A stretch of 15,709 bases of DNA. It comes from an uncultured Chloroflexota bacterium. GTDB lineage: Bacteria > Chloroflexota > Limnocylindria > Limnocylindrales > CSP1-4. Numbering within the stretch: the stretch's first letter is position 1; each line of letters begins with the position of its first letter. Below the pieces are notes generated by a model that searched no databases, had not been told where the DNA came from, and saw only the letters and a list, made by a program, of their open reading frames with translations. Position numbers and translations under genes: made by a program. Of the stretch, positions 1-9,100 are shown piece after piece. The stretch is taken from positions 1 through 15,709 of the forward strand of contig CAIYZX010000333.1 in the NCBI GenBank assembly GCA_903930745.1, given 5' to 3'.

Positions 1-1865
1 AGGGTGGGCGGGTACGCCGTCCCGGCGCGGAGGTTGTGGAGCGGGGAGTAGGCGATGAGCCAGCGGAACTGCTCCGGGTCCTCGGCGCTGCCGTAGTCGG
101 ACACCCAGGCCCAGCCGATGGTGAACCGGTGGAAGCGGAGCATGTCCATCACACCCACCTCCGGGACGGCGGCGCCGAAGAGCTCCGGGTGCTGCGTGAT
201 GGCCGCGCCCACCAGGAGCCCGCCGTTGGAGCGCCCGGTGACGCCGATGCGCGCGGGCCGGGTCCAGCCGCTGGCGGCGAGCCACCGCAGGCACGCCGCG
301 TGGTCGTCGAAGACATGCTGCTTGTTCGCCAGGCGGCCATCGTCATGCCAGGCCTTGCCGTACTCGCCGCCGCCGCGCAGGCACGCGACCGCCAGGAGGC
401 CGCCGCGTTCCATCCACGCGAGCCACTCCGCCTTGAACATGGGGCCGATGGGGATGTCGAAGCCGCCGTACCCGTAGAGGAGGGTGGGCGTGTCGCCGTC
501 CGGCGCCAGGTCGCCGCGCCGGCAGAGGAAGAGCGGCACGCGCGCGCCATCGCCGGAGGTGACGAAGACGAGCTCCGTGGTGAAGTCGTCCGGGTTCCAC
601 GAGAGGTCCGGGCGCTGCACGAGCCGGATGGCACCGCTGGCGACGTCCATCGCGTAGAGCGAGGCCGGGGACCGGAAGTCGGCGAAGGTGAGGTACAGGT
701 CGGGGTCCGTGCGCTCGCCGGCCGCGCCCATGATGGAGCCGATGCCTGGCAGCGCCACCTCGGTGACGGCCGTCCCATCCAGCTCGAAGAGCGAGAGGCG
801 GTGGTGGGCATCGTGCAGGTGCACCGTGGCCAGGCGGTTGCCCACGAGGATCACGGACTCCAGCGCATCCGTGCCCTCCGGGATGATCTCGCGGATCGCG
901 GCGGCATCGTCCTGCGCCGCATTGGCGGGGACGGCGATGACGCGGCCCATCGGCGCACCGAGGTCCGTCCGCAGGTAGAGGACGCCGTCGGCCGTGCCGA
1001 TGTGGATGTACTGGGCGTCGCCACGGTCCAGGAGCGGACGAACGGCTGCACCATCGATCCCGTCACGAAGGTCCGCGACGTGGATCCGCGTCTCGCGCGC
1101 GGTCCCGCGGCTGACGGTGATGACGAGGAGGCGCCCGTCGTCCGCGACGTCCGGCTCGAAGCCCCACTCCGGCTGGTCCGGCCGCGCGTAGACGAGCGGG
1201 TCCGCGGCCTGCTCCGTGCCCAGGCGGTGAAAGCGCAGCTCCATGTTCCGGTTGGCCGCCTCGAACTCGTCACCGGCTGAAGGCGCGGCGTAGCGGCCGT
1301 AGACGAAGCCCGCCTCATCGGCGGTCCACGCGGCGGACGAGAACTTGGACCAGGTCACGACGTCCGGGAGGCGGGAGCCGTCGTCCGTGCGCAGGACGGC
1401 CCAGGTCCGCCAGTCAGACCCGGCCTCGCTGGTGCCGCACGCGGCAAGCCTGCCGGAGGGGCTGATCTCCAGGCCGCTGAGATTCGTGGTGCCGGCGGCG
1501 TTGAGGGCATTGGGATCCAGGAGCAGCCAGCCCGCCGCGTTGTCGCCTTCGGCGGCGTCCGCCACCCAGAGCACGTCCTGGTTCTGCAGGCCGGTGTTGC
1601 GCAGCTGGAACCAGCGGTCCCCGCGGCGCCAGGGGGCCCCTGCCCGAGGGAAGTTCCACAGCTCGGCGAGGCGGGTGCGGAGCGGCTCGCGGGCCGGCGA
1701 CTCGGCCAGCCACGCCTCCGTGACGGCGTTCTCAGCTGCCACCCATGCGCGGGTCTCGGGGGAGTCCACGTCCTCCAGGGGCCGGTACGGATCCGCGATG
1801 CGGGTGCCGTGGTAGTCGTCCGTGACGGCGGACACGGGCGGAACGGGGTAGGGCAGGCGCGACAT
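1..1865 (-). CDS. Prolyl oligopeptidase (S9A family), C-terminus cut by window edge
   Basis: This is a serine peptidase that cleaves short peptides after proline; no signal peptide is visible, so it is probably cytoplasmic. The minus-strand frame is open from the ATG at 1865 to the window edge (621 full codons). The N-terminus has the family signature: YP near residue 6, then DDYHG, ADPYRPLED and AW. A beta-propeller-like middle (roughly residues 75-410) is followed by an alpha/beta hydrolase domain with YGYGGF (oxyanion Tyr region), RGGGEYGKAWH and the nucleophile elbow GRSNGG, with Ser546 catalytic. It continues with VGVMDMLRFH and YSPLHN. The family is usually about 680-710 residues, so roughly 70-90 residues, including the catalytic Asp and His, lie outside the window. 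The start is chosen because the family N-terminus begins right there and a -10-like box sits 6 nt upstream; the frame stays open further upstream. It is divergent from the FG-GAP gene. The elbow has Arg where many homologues have Gly or Ser. The family call is very secure; the exact substrate is unknown. Confidence 0.95.
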   Translation of the reverse strand, partial: MSRLPYPVPPVSAVTDDYHGTRIADPYRPLEDVDSPETRAWVAAENAVTEAWLAESPAREPLRTRLAELWNFPRAGAPWRRGDRWFQLRNTGLQNQDVLWVADAAEGDNAAGWLLLDPNALNAAGTTNLSGLEISPSGRLAACGTSEAGSDWRTWAVLRTDDGSRLPDVVTWSKFSSAAWTADEAGFVYGRYAAPSAGDEFEAANRNMELRFHRLGTEQAADPLVYARPDQPEWGFEPDVADDGRLLVITVSRGTARETRIHVADLRDGIDGAAVRPLLDRGDAQYIHIGTADGVLYLRTDLGAPMGRVIAVPANAAQDDAAAIREIIPEGTDALESVILVGNRLATVHLHDAHHRLSLFELDGTAVTEVALPGIGSIMGAAGERTDPDLYLTFADFRSPASLYAMDVASGAIRLVQRPDLSWNPDDFTTELVFVTSGDGARVPLFLCRRGDLAPDGDTPTLLYGYGGFDIPIGPMFKAEWLAWMERGGLLAVACLRGGGEYGKAWHDDGRLANKQHVFDDHAACLRWLAASGWTRPARIGVTGRSNGGLLVGAAITQHPELFGAAVPEVGVMDMLRFHRFTIGWAWVSDYGSAEDPEQFRWLIAYSPLHNLRAGTAYPPT

Positions 1866-1871
1866 CGGATC

Positions 1872-1877
1872 ATCGTA
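1872..1877 (-). promoter_or_regulatory. Putative -10 box (TACGAT) of the peptidase gene, leaderless arrangement
   Basis: Read on the minus strand, TACGAT is followed by six bases and then the ATG at 1865. Transcription normally starts about 6-7 nt after a -10 box, so the mRNA would begin at or next to the start codon. No Shine-Dalgarno sequence precedes this ATG, which fits a leaderless transcript. No convincing -35 box is visible. This is inferred from sequence only; a competing out-of-frame ATG lies at 1873. Confidence 0.4.
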
Positions 1878-1968
1878 GGCGGGATCGTCAGCGGCCGGGC
1901 GGCCGGCGTAGGGGAAACGATCGGGCGGAAGGAGCCGATTGGCCCTCATGCTGCGCGCGGCGCGGCGC

Positions 1969-1974
1969 TACGGT
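1969..1974 (+). promoter_or_regulatory. Putative -10 box (TACGGT) of the FG-GAP protein gene
   Basis: TACGGT lies about 36 bases before the GTG start at 2011, leaving a predicted leader of about 30 nt that contains a good ribosome binding site. It resembles the boxes before the peptidase (TACGAT), dnaE (TAGACT) and the kinase (TAGCGT). No clear -35 element is seen at the usual spacing. It shares the 145-bp divergent region 1866-2010 with the peptidase promoter; nothing else recognisable lies there. Confidence 0.35.
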
Positions 1975-1994
1975 CGGCGTGTCGTATCGCGATC

Positions 1995-2001
1995 AGGGGG
2001 G
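1995..2001 (+). promoter_or_regulatory. Shine-Dalgarno site deciding the GTG start at 2011
   Basis: AGGGGGG ends nine bases before the GTG at 2011. An in-frame TGA at 2005-2007 stands just two codons upstream, so the gene cannot start earlier. Together these fix GTG 2011 as the start, and the residues that follow form a signal peptide. Confidence 0.75.
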
Positions 2002-2010
2002 ATGTGATCC

Positions 2011-5000
2011 GTGGCGCTGGTGCCCAAGAAGGTTGTGCGGGCTGGACGGGGCCTGCGCCAGTTGCTTGCGGCAGCGCCCATTGCCCTGGTCGTCCTGGTG
2101 CAGCTCTGGCTGGCCTCAGCCGATCCGGTTGCGGCAGGGGACCCCCAGACCTTCTTCCGGATCGAGCATTTCTACCTGCCGGTGGAGATGTACGTCTCGC
2201 CGGCGGTGCCCGTGGGAGCGGAGCTGCACCTGTCCACCGGCCCCGCCGATCGCGGCAGGTTGTCCGTCGGCGTGCTGCTGGCGGACGGGCGCCTGTCGCC
2301 GAACGCGCTCACGATCCTGGCGGCCGAGGGGCAGGACGTCTCCGAGGGGCAGACCTTCACGGACGTGGTGCTCGTGGGGAGTGCCGCCGTCACCCCTGGT
2401 GCGCCGGCCGGGAGCTGCCCGGGGATGCGCCTGGTTGTCGAGGAGCTCACCACCGCACCTGATGGCCTGGTCGCCACGCTTGCGGTCCACGCGTCCTGTC
2501 CTGACTTCGGCCGCGCCTTCGAGGCTCGGATCGCGTCGGGGATCCCGTTCGCCGACTACACCACGAACTGGCTCAACTTCGCCGGTCCGTATCCCGGTGA
2601 TGCCGAGACGAAGACCATCACCGTCACCTCCACGGGCAGTGGGCCCCTCGTCATGTCCGACATCTGGATCGAGGACACGGAGTGGACGGAACACCCGGCC
2701 GCGAACCCGTCCACCGAGTACACCGTCGCGTCCGAGACCTGCACGACCGCCCCGGTGGCGCCCGGCGACACCTGCACCATCGATGTCCGGTACGTGCCGC
2801 TGGGGACAGCGGTGTTCCACCCTGCGCGGATCAGCGCAAGCGTGAACACGGCAGGGGGTCTCTACTCGGAGGGCATTGGCGGGGCCGTCACCAGCCCAAT
2901 CGGGGCGCCGGGTGGGCATGACTTCGGCTCCCTCCCGGAGATGGTCACCTCCCCAGCCCACCGGTTCACCTACACCGTTGCGGGCGGGTCGCCGCGCACA
3001 TTCGGACCGGTGGTGATCGACGGCAGGGAGGCGGACAGTTTTGCGATCGTGGAGGACACCTGTACCGCTGCGCCCGTGCCCGGCGGCGCCAGCTGCCACG
3101 TGGATGTGGCCTTCCGGCCGCACCACCTGGGCTCCGCCGGCGCCAGGCTGTTGATGCACGGTGACGCGTGGGTGGAATGGCGGGAAGCCATGCTGCAGGG
3201 TGTCGGAACCTCGCCGATCAGCGCGATCCCGCGCGTGGAGTTCGGCTACCAGCCGCCGGGCGGGGTCTACACGCGAACCGTCACGATCACCTCGGTCGCA
3301 GACGCGCCGCTGGACTTCCTCCCGTTCACTCGTTTGACCTACGCCATGCAGCGGAACCCGGACCGCCTCAGCATCGAGAGCGAGACGTGCACCGCCGCAC
3401 CGCTGCCTCCACGCGGCAGCTGCACCGTGACCTTCGCCTTCGCACCGGATGCCGCAGCGCCGCCCGACACCTGGTCCGAGCAGCTGTTCCTGGTGCACGG
3501 TGACGGCTGGGACGCGCCGGCCGGGATCTCGGTCAGCGGCATCGCGAACGTGCCCCTGTCCGACGGCCAGGACAATCCGCCGCCCGTCATCTCCGTGGAC
3601 CCCTACGTCAGCACGGTCACCGAGGGTACGTACGTCAGGGTGTACGGGACGTACTCAGATCCTCGGGGCCTCGTGGTCATCATGCCTGGGGCCGGCTCGG
3701 ACGACCGCTGGGGCTGGAACTCCAGCCCGAAGGGCCGCTGGATGTGGGCAGCCCATGCCGTTGACGGCCCCGGGGAGATCGATGCCGTGCTCACGGCCTC
3801 CAACGCCCTTGCCACATCGGCGCCTGTGCACATCCACATCACGATCCTCAACGCTCCGCCGTACGGGACCATCACCGGACCGCACGCGGTGCCTGCTGGC
3901 GGGACGCGCACCTTCGTGGTCATGGTTGGTGACCCCGGGCAGGACCTGGTCAGCGTCACGCCCTCCTGTGGCACCGGTACGGTGATCAGCTATCTGCGGG
4001 GGTCTCTGCTGTGCTCGTTCGTCACGCCCGGGACCACCTCCGTCGGCGTCACCGCGGTGGACACCTCGGGCGCAACGACGAGGGTCCAGATGAACGTCCT
4101 CGTCTCGCCACAGGTGCGCGACCGCAGCACCGCGGACATCGTCCTGGACTCCTCCGGTGCGGGAGTGGTCCGCGGCCTCGTCCTTGTGGATCTCGATGGG
4201 GATGGCTCCAAGGAGATCGTCACCCGTCCGGTTGGCACGGGGGTTGCGGCGTGGTACACCGTCCTGCTCGACACGCCGGCGCCGGGAATCACCATGTCGG
4301 CCGGCCAGCTCCCCCCGCACGGCTACCGCATCCTCCCGGCACCCGGCACCGCGGATCGCAACCAGGCGTCCTCCTCCGCTGGTGACGTGAACGGCGACGG
4401 CATCGAGGATCTGCTCGTGGGGGCGAGCGCGACCACGGCGCGTGGTCGCAGCCAATCCGGCAGCGCGTGGGTGGTCTACGGTGGGCGGTCCACGGACCTT
4501 GACCTGGGAGCCATGACGCCGGAGGACGGGTTCCGGATCGACGGCCGGACGGAGTACTCCTGGCTGGGGGACACCGTCGCGGGCGGTGGTGACATCAATG
4601 GCGACGGGTATGACGACATCGTGCTCGGTGCCCACGGCGACCCGGACCACGCGTGGGGGGACCAGGACCTGGGCGCCGCGTACGTGGTGTTCGGCGGCCC
4701 GTCGATGGTGGACCTGGACCTTGCGGATGCCCCCGCAGGCCGCTGGGCGGAGATCGATCTCTACGGGGACAACGGGGACCGGGGTGCCGCCGTCGCGGTT
4801 GGGGATGTCGACGGGGACGGGTACGCGGACGTCGTGTCCGGCGGGTCAGTGTCGATGCGCGGCGGGATCTTCGTCTCGTGGGGCTCACCGGAGTTCCACG
4901 ACCAGGTCCTTGCCGCGGGCTCCAGTGCCCAGTGGACACAGCTCACCGATGGGATCTACCAGCAGTCGTCCGTGATGGTTGGCGCGGCGCTCGGGTACAA

Positions 5001-6102
5001 GATGGTCGTGGCAGACGTTGACGGCGATGGATGCGGCGACATCGTCGCGGGGTTCGAGGTCATCGACTCCAAGCTTGTGATGGTCTTCCACGGCGAGCAC
5101 GATCGCGTCCTCCGGCGCGAAGGGGTGGTCACGGCCGAGTCCACGCGCGCCTTGATGTTCAGGTTCGTCGCAGCCGCCGGCGACATGGACGGTGACGGAC
5201 GCGCAGACATCGTCGTGGGCGGTACCGACATGCACGATTACCGGGCGGTGGTCGCCGGCGGCCAGCTCGTGGGCGCCGTCAACCTTCAGTCGGCCAACTT
5301 CGCGTGGCTGCGCGTTGACGATCGCTATGCACCGTGGACCCCTTCGGAGTGGGACCTGTCCATCCCGGCGATCGGCGACGTGAACGGCGACGGCGTTGCC
5401 GATCTCGTCCTGGGTGGCACGCGGGACATCGCCATCTTCCTGGGCTCACCCGACCGGCTCGCCCCGGCGGTGACCTCGCCCGCCGTCTCGCTGATCGGGG
5501 GCTCCACCGTCAGTCGCGCGTCCGTGGCCGTGCGTGTTGGCTGGGGCGCATCCGACGCATCGTCAGGTGTGCGGGACTCCACGGTATGGGTCTCCCTGGA
5601 CCAGGGAGCCAGCCGGAAGGTGACGGTGACCACGAACCGTGCGATCAGGGCAGCTGCAACCCCAGGCCACCGGTACCGGTGGCTGGTGCGGGCCCGTGAT
5701 TGGGCCGGCAACGCCTCAGCGCGCGTGGCCTCGACCACGTTCCCGGTGATCGTGGCGTCGGATGATGCTCAGGCGTTCCACTGGACCGGGACGTGGAGCC
5801 GCAGCGCCGGCACCCGCTACCTGGATGCACAGGTGCACGCGGCCGCAACGCCGGGTGCCGCGGTCTCGTACCAGTTCCGCGGCCGCTCAATCGGCTGGGT
5901 GACCACGCGTCGTCCAGGCGGCGGAAAGGCCACCGTCTACATCGACGGAGCCCGGGTCGCCATCGTCGATCTCGCAGGCCCGCTCGCCTACCGGCGCATG
6001 GCCTTCGCAAGGTCGTGGGCGGCCGCGGGCACCCATACCATCAGGATCGTCGTGGCCGGCGGAGGGCGCGTGGACGTGGACGGGCTGGTGGTGCTCCAGT
6101 AG
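2011..6102 (+). CDS. Exported ASH/choice-of-anchor-D and FG-GAP (integrin-alpha-like) repeat protein
   Basis: This is a 1363-residue secreted or surface protein with no enzymatic motif that I recognise. Residues 1-43 form a signal peptide: KK and R residues, a hydrophobic stretch near 20-36, and a likely cut near ADPVAAG. Residues 44-186 are an N-terminal region I do not recognise. Three ASH/choice-of-anchor-D-like domains follow (about 187-290, 300-400, 405-512), each with a Cys pair 11 residues apart (244/255, 351/362, 460/471). Two Ig/PKD-like domains lie at about 523-613 and 614-700. Seven FG-GAP calcium loops of the D-x-(D/N)-G-D-G type start at 727, 792, 861, 932, 1002, 1058 and 1123, matching a seven-bladed propeller. 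An Ig-like domain (about 1150-1245) and a beta-sandwich (about 1252-1363) end the protein. There is no LPXTG motif or C-terminal membrane anchor. Such proteins usually bind ligands or surfaces; adhesion is inference. The GTG start is well supported. A 33-bp gap separates it from dnaE. Confidence 0.92.
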   Translation: MALVPKKVVRAGRGLRQLLAAAPIALVVLVQLWLASADPVAAGDPQTFFRIEHFYLPVEMYVSPAVPVGAELHLSTGPADRGRLSVGVLLADGRLSPNALTILAAEGQDVSEGQTFTDVVLVGSAAVTPGAPAGSCPGMRLVVEELTTAPDGLVATLAVHASCPDFGRAFEARIASGIPFADYTTNWLNFAGPYPGDAETKTITVTSTGSGPLVMSDIWIEDTEWTEHPAANPSTEYTVASETCTTAPVAPGDTCTIDVRYVPLGTAVFHPARISASVNTAGGLYSEGIGGAVTSPIGAPGGHDFGSLPEMVTSPAHRFTYTVAGGSPRTFGPVVIDGREADSFAIVEDTCTAAPVPGGASCHVDVAFRPHHLGSAGARLLMHGDAWVEWREAMLQGVGTSPISAIPRVEFGYQPPGGVYTRTVTITSVADAPLDFLPFTRLTYAMQRNPDRLSIESETCTAAPLPPRGSCTVTFAFAPDAAAPPDTWSEQLFLVHGDGWDAPAGISVSGIANVPLSDGQDNPPPVISVDPYVSTVTEGTYVRVYGTYSDPRGLVVIMPGAGSDDRWGWNSSPKGRWMWAAHAVDGPGEIDAVLTASNALATSAPVHIHITILNAPPYGTITGPHAVPAGGTRTFVVMVGDPGQDLVSVTPSCGTGTVISYLRGSLLCSFVTPGTTSVGVTAVDTSGATTRVQMNVLVSPQVRDRSTADIVLDSSGAGVVRGLVLVDLDGDGSKEIVTRPVGTGVAAWYTVLLDTPAPGITMSAGQLPPHGYRILPAPGTADRNQASSSAGDVNGDGIEDLLVGASATTARGRSQSGSAWVVYGGRSTDLDLGAMTPEDGFRIDGRTEYSWLGDTVAGGGDINGDGYDDIVLGAHGDPDHAWGDQDLGAAYVVFGGPSMVDLDLADAPAGRWAEIDLYGDNGDRGAAVAVGDVDGDGYADVVSGGSVSMRGGIFVSWGSPEFHDQVLAAGSSAQWTQLTDGIYQQSSVMVGAALGYKMVVADVDGDGCGDIVAGFEVIDSKLVMVFHGEHDRVLRREGVVTAESTRALMFRFVAAAGDMDGDGRADIVVGGTDMHDYRAVVAGGQLVGAVNLQSANFAWLRVDDRYAPWTPSEWDLSIPAIGDVNGDGVADLVLGGTRDIAIFLGSPDRLAPAVTSPAVSLIGGSTVSRASVAVRVGWGASDASSGVRDSTVWVSLDQGASRKVTVTTNRAIRAAATPGHRYRWLVRARDWAGNASARVASTTFPVIVASDDAQAFHWTGTWSRSAGTRYLDAQVHAAATPGAAVSYQFRGRSIGWVTTRRPGGGKATVYIDGARVAIVDLAGPLAYRRMAFARSWAAAGTHTIRIVVAGGGRVDVDGLVVLQ

Positions 6103-6119
6103 GCGCGGCCTTCCGGCGG

Positions 6120-6125
6120 TAGACT
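6120..6125 (+). promoter_or_regulatory. Putative -10 box (TAGACT) of dnaE
   Basis: TAGACT lies in the 33-bp gap before dnaE, with ten bases between it and the ATG at 6136. The predicted transcript would have a leader of only about 3-4 nt. No Shine-Dalgarno sequence precedes the ATG, so a near-leaderless dnaE mRNA is plausible. No -35 box is evident. dnaE may also be read through from the upstream gene, because no terminator is visible between them. Confidence 0.4.
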
Positions 6126-6135
6126 TGGCGTCCCG

Positions 6136-9100
6136 ATGAGCATCGCCCCGAACGACTTCGTCCATCTCCACACGCACTCCGAGTTCAGCCTGCTGGACGG
6201 GCTGGGGCGGATCACGGACCTCGTTGACACGAGCGTCAAGCACGGCTTCGACAGCCTCGCGGTGACCGACCACGGCGCCCTGTACGGCAGCGTGGCGTTC
6301 TACCAGGCGGCCACGAAGGCGGGGATCAAGCCCATCATCGGCGTGGAGACGTACGTCGCCCGGCGCACCATGCGCGACAAGGAGGCGAAGTTCGACGCCC
6401 AGCCGTACCACCTGGTGCTGCTGGCGACGGACATGGAGGGCTACCAGAACCTCTGCCGCCTCGTCACGGACGCCCACATCGACGGCTACTACTACAAGCC
6501 GCGCATCGACCGGGAGCACCTGGCGAAGTACAGCAAGGGCCTCGTGGGGATGAGCGCCTGCCTGGGCGGCGAGGTGCCGAAGGCGCTGGAAGCCGGCGAC
6601 TGGGACCTGGCCCGGCGCGTGGCGAAGGACTACGAGGACATCCTGGGCAAGGGCCGCTTCTTCCTGGAGCTCCAGGACCACAAGATCCCGGAGCAGCGGG
6701 TCCTCAACGAGCAGCTCCTGCGCCTGGCGCCGGAGACCGGCCTCCCGCTCATCGTCACCAACGACCTGCACTACGTGCACCCGGAGCAGCACGACGCGCA
6801 CGACGTCCTGCTCTGCGTGGGCACCGGCAACAACCTGGACACACCGAACCGGATGCGGTTCGAGGGCCCGGACTTCTACCTCAAGACCGCCGAGGAGATG
6901 TACCGGCTCTTCCCGGACCAGCGCGAGGCCCTGCTCAACACCCGCCGGGTGGCCGAGATGGTGGACCTCAAGCTGCCGCTGGGCGAGCTGCGCATCCCGC
7001 ACTTCCCGGTCCCGGTGGGGGAGTCCGTGGAGTCCTGGCTCCGCAAGGAGTGCGAGGCGGGCATGCTCCGCCGCTACGGGACGATCACCACCCAGCTCCA
7101 GGAGCGCCTGGACTACGAGCTGGGGATCATCATCCAGATGGGGTACGCCGGGTACTTCCTCATCGTGGCGGACTTCGTGAACTACGCGAGAAGCGTGGGG
7201 ATCGCCACCTCGTGCAGGGGCTCCGCCCCGGGCTCCATCGTGACCTACACGCTGGGCATCACGCCGGTGGACCCGCTCCACTACGGCCTCCCGTTCGAGC
7301 GGTTCCTGAACCCGGACCGCGTGACGATGCCCGATATCGACATCGACTTCGAAGACGAGCGGCGTGAAGAGGTCATCAACTACGTCAGCCGCAAGTACGG
7401 CCAGGACCACGTCGCCCAGATCATCACGTTCGGCACGATGCTCGCCCGCGCGGCCATCCGCGACGTGGGCCGCGTCATGGGCCTGGGCTACGGCGACGTG
7501 GACAAGATCGCCAAGGCAGTGCCCAACCAGCTGGGAATCAAGCTCTCCGAGGCGCTGGAGATCGCTCCGCCCCTCAAGGAGATGTACGACACGGATCCGC
7601 AGGTCAACAAGCTGATCGGGTTCGCCCAGCAGCTCGAAGGCGTGGCACGCAACGCGTCCACCCATGCGGCCGGCGTGGTGATCTCCCGCGAGCCGCTGAC
7701 GGAGCTGATGCCGCTCCAGAAGGCCACCAACTCCGACGCGCTCATGACCCAGTACGAGATGCACGGCATCGAGGCGCTGGGCCTGCTCAAGTTCGACTTC
7801 CTGGGGCTCTCCAACCTCACGATCCTGCGGCGCGCCGTGGAGCTGATCCGCGAGCACCAGGGCGTGGAGGTGGACCTCGAGAGGATCCCGCTGGACGACC
7901 CCAAGACCTTCGATCTCCTGGCCTCCGGCGAGACCACTGGCGTGTTCCAGCTGGAGTCCGCGGGCATGCGCCGGTACATCCGCGAGCTGCGCCCGTCCAC
8001 CGTCTACGACCTCGCGGCCATGGTGGCGCTCTACCGCCCGGGCCCCATGGACAACATCCCCACCTACATCCGCCGCAAGCACGGCCAGGAGAAGGTGGAG
8101 TACCTGCACCCGCTGCTTGAGCCGTTCCTCGAGCGAACCTTCGGCGTCTTCGTCTACCAGGAGGACATCATGTCCGCCGCGGTGGCCCTCGGCGGCTTCA
8201 GCGGCCCGGAGGCGGACACGCTGGGCTACGCGATCCGCAAGAAGAAGTCGCAGGTCCTCCGGTCCCTCAAGGAGACCTTCGTGGAGCGGGCGGCGCAGCG
8301 CGGCGTCAGGCCGGAGACCATCGATGCCGTCTTCAAGGCCTTCGAGCCCTTCGAGCGGTACGGGTTCAACAAGGCCCACGCCACCTGCTACGGCCTGATC
8401 GCGTACCAGACCGCGTACCTCAAGGCGAACTACACCGTTGAGTACATGACCTCGGTGCTCACCGCCTTCCGGGACAACGCGGAGAAGGTTGCGGCGGCCA
8501 TCGCCGAGTGCCGGCGCATGGGGATCGACGTCCGCCCGCCCGACGTCCACACGTCCCACACGGGCTTCACCGTGGAGGGGGAGGCCATCCGGTTCGGCCT
8601 GCTCGCGGTCAAGAACGTGGGCGAGGGCGCGATCGAGTCCATCATCAAGGCCCGCGAGGAGGGCGGCGAGTTCCGCTCACTCCAGGACTTCTGCTCCCGC
8701 GTGGACCTGCGGCTCACCAACCGCAAGGTGCTGGAGTCGCTCGCCAGGGTGGGTGCCACCAACTGCTTCGGCCATCCCGCGCAGGTGCTGCTGGGCCTGG
8801 ACGACGCGCTGGCCGCCGGCCAGTCCGCGCAGCGCGATCGCGTGTCGGGCCAGTTCAGCCTCTTCGACATGGGCGGCGACGACGGGGCCACCCTGGAGCG
8901 CCCGCTCCCCGTCACCCCGGAGACGCCCGTGCGAGAGCGCCTCCGCTGGGAGAAGGAGCTGATGGGCCTCTACCTGTCGGACCACCCCATGGGTGCCGTG
9001 GCGGAGAAGGTGGGCCTGTACGTCACCGCGTACTCCGGCGATCTCAAGGACGAGTCGCTGGACGGCCAGCGCGTTGTGCTTGGCGGCATCGTGACCGGCG

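Noticed and set aside
36..1280. 414-codon plus-strand open frame at the left edge
   Set aside because: The minus-strand frame here has the full prolyl oligopeptidase signature including GRSNGG; the plus frame is its shadow.
2116..3498. 460-codon minus-strand open frame opposite the FG-GAP gene
   Set aside because: It is the antisense shadow of the ASH-domain region, with no recognisable motifs.
6103..6120. Possible terminator after the FG-GAP gene
   Set aside because: Only a very short imperfect GC stem can be drawn and there is no T-run.
6100..6135. In-frame link between the FG-GAP gene and dnaE with no further stop between TAG and ATG (possible readthrough fusion)
   Set aside because: The gap is only 11 codons, so absence of a second stop is expected by chance, and no readthrough signal is visible.
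5887..8559. 890-codon open frame on the minus strand opposite dnaE
   Set aside because: It is a complement of strongly conserved dnaE codons. The product is rich in Arg, Val, Ala and His with no recognisable domain, a usual shadow of GC-rich coding DNA.
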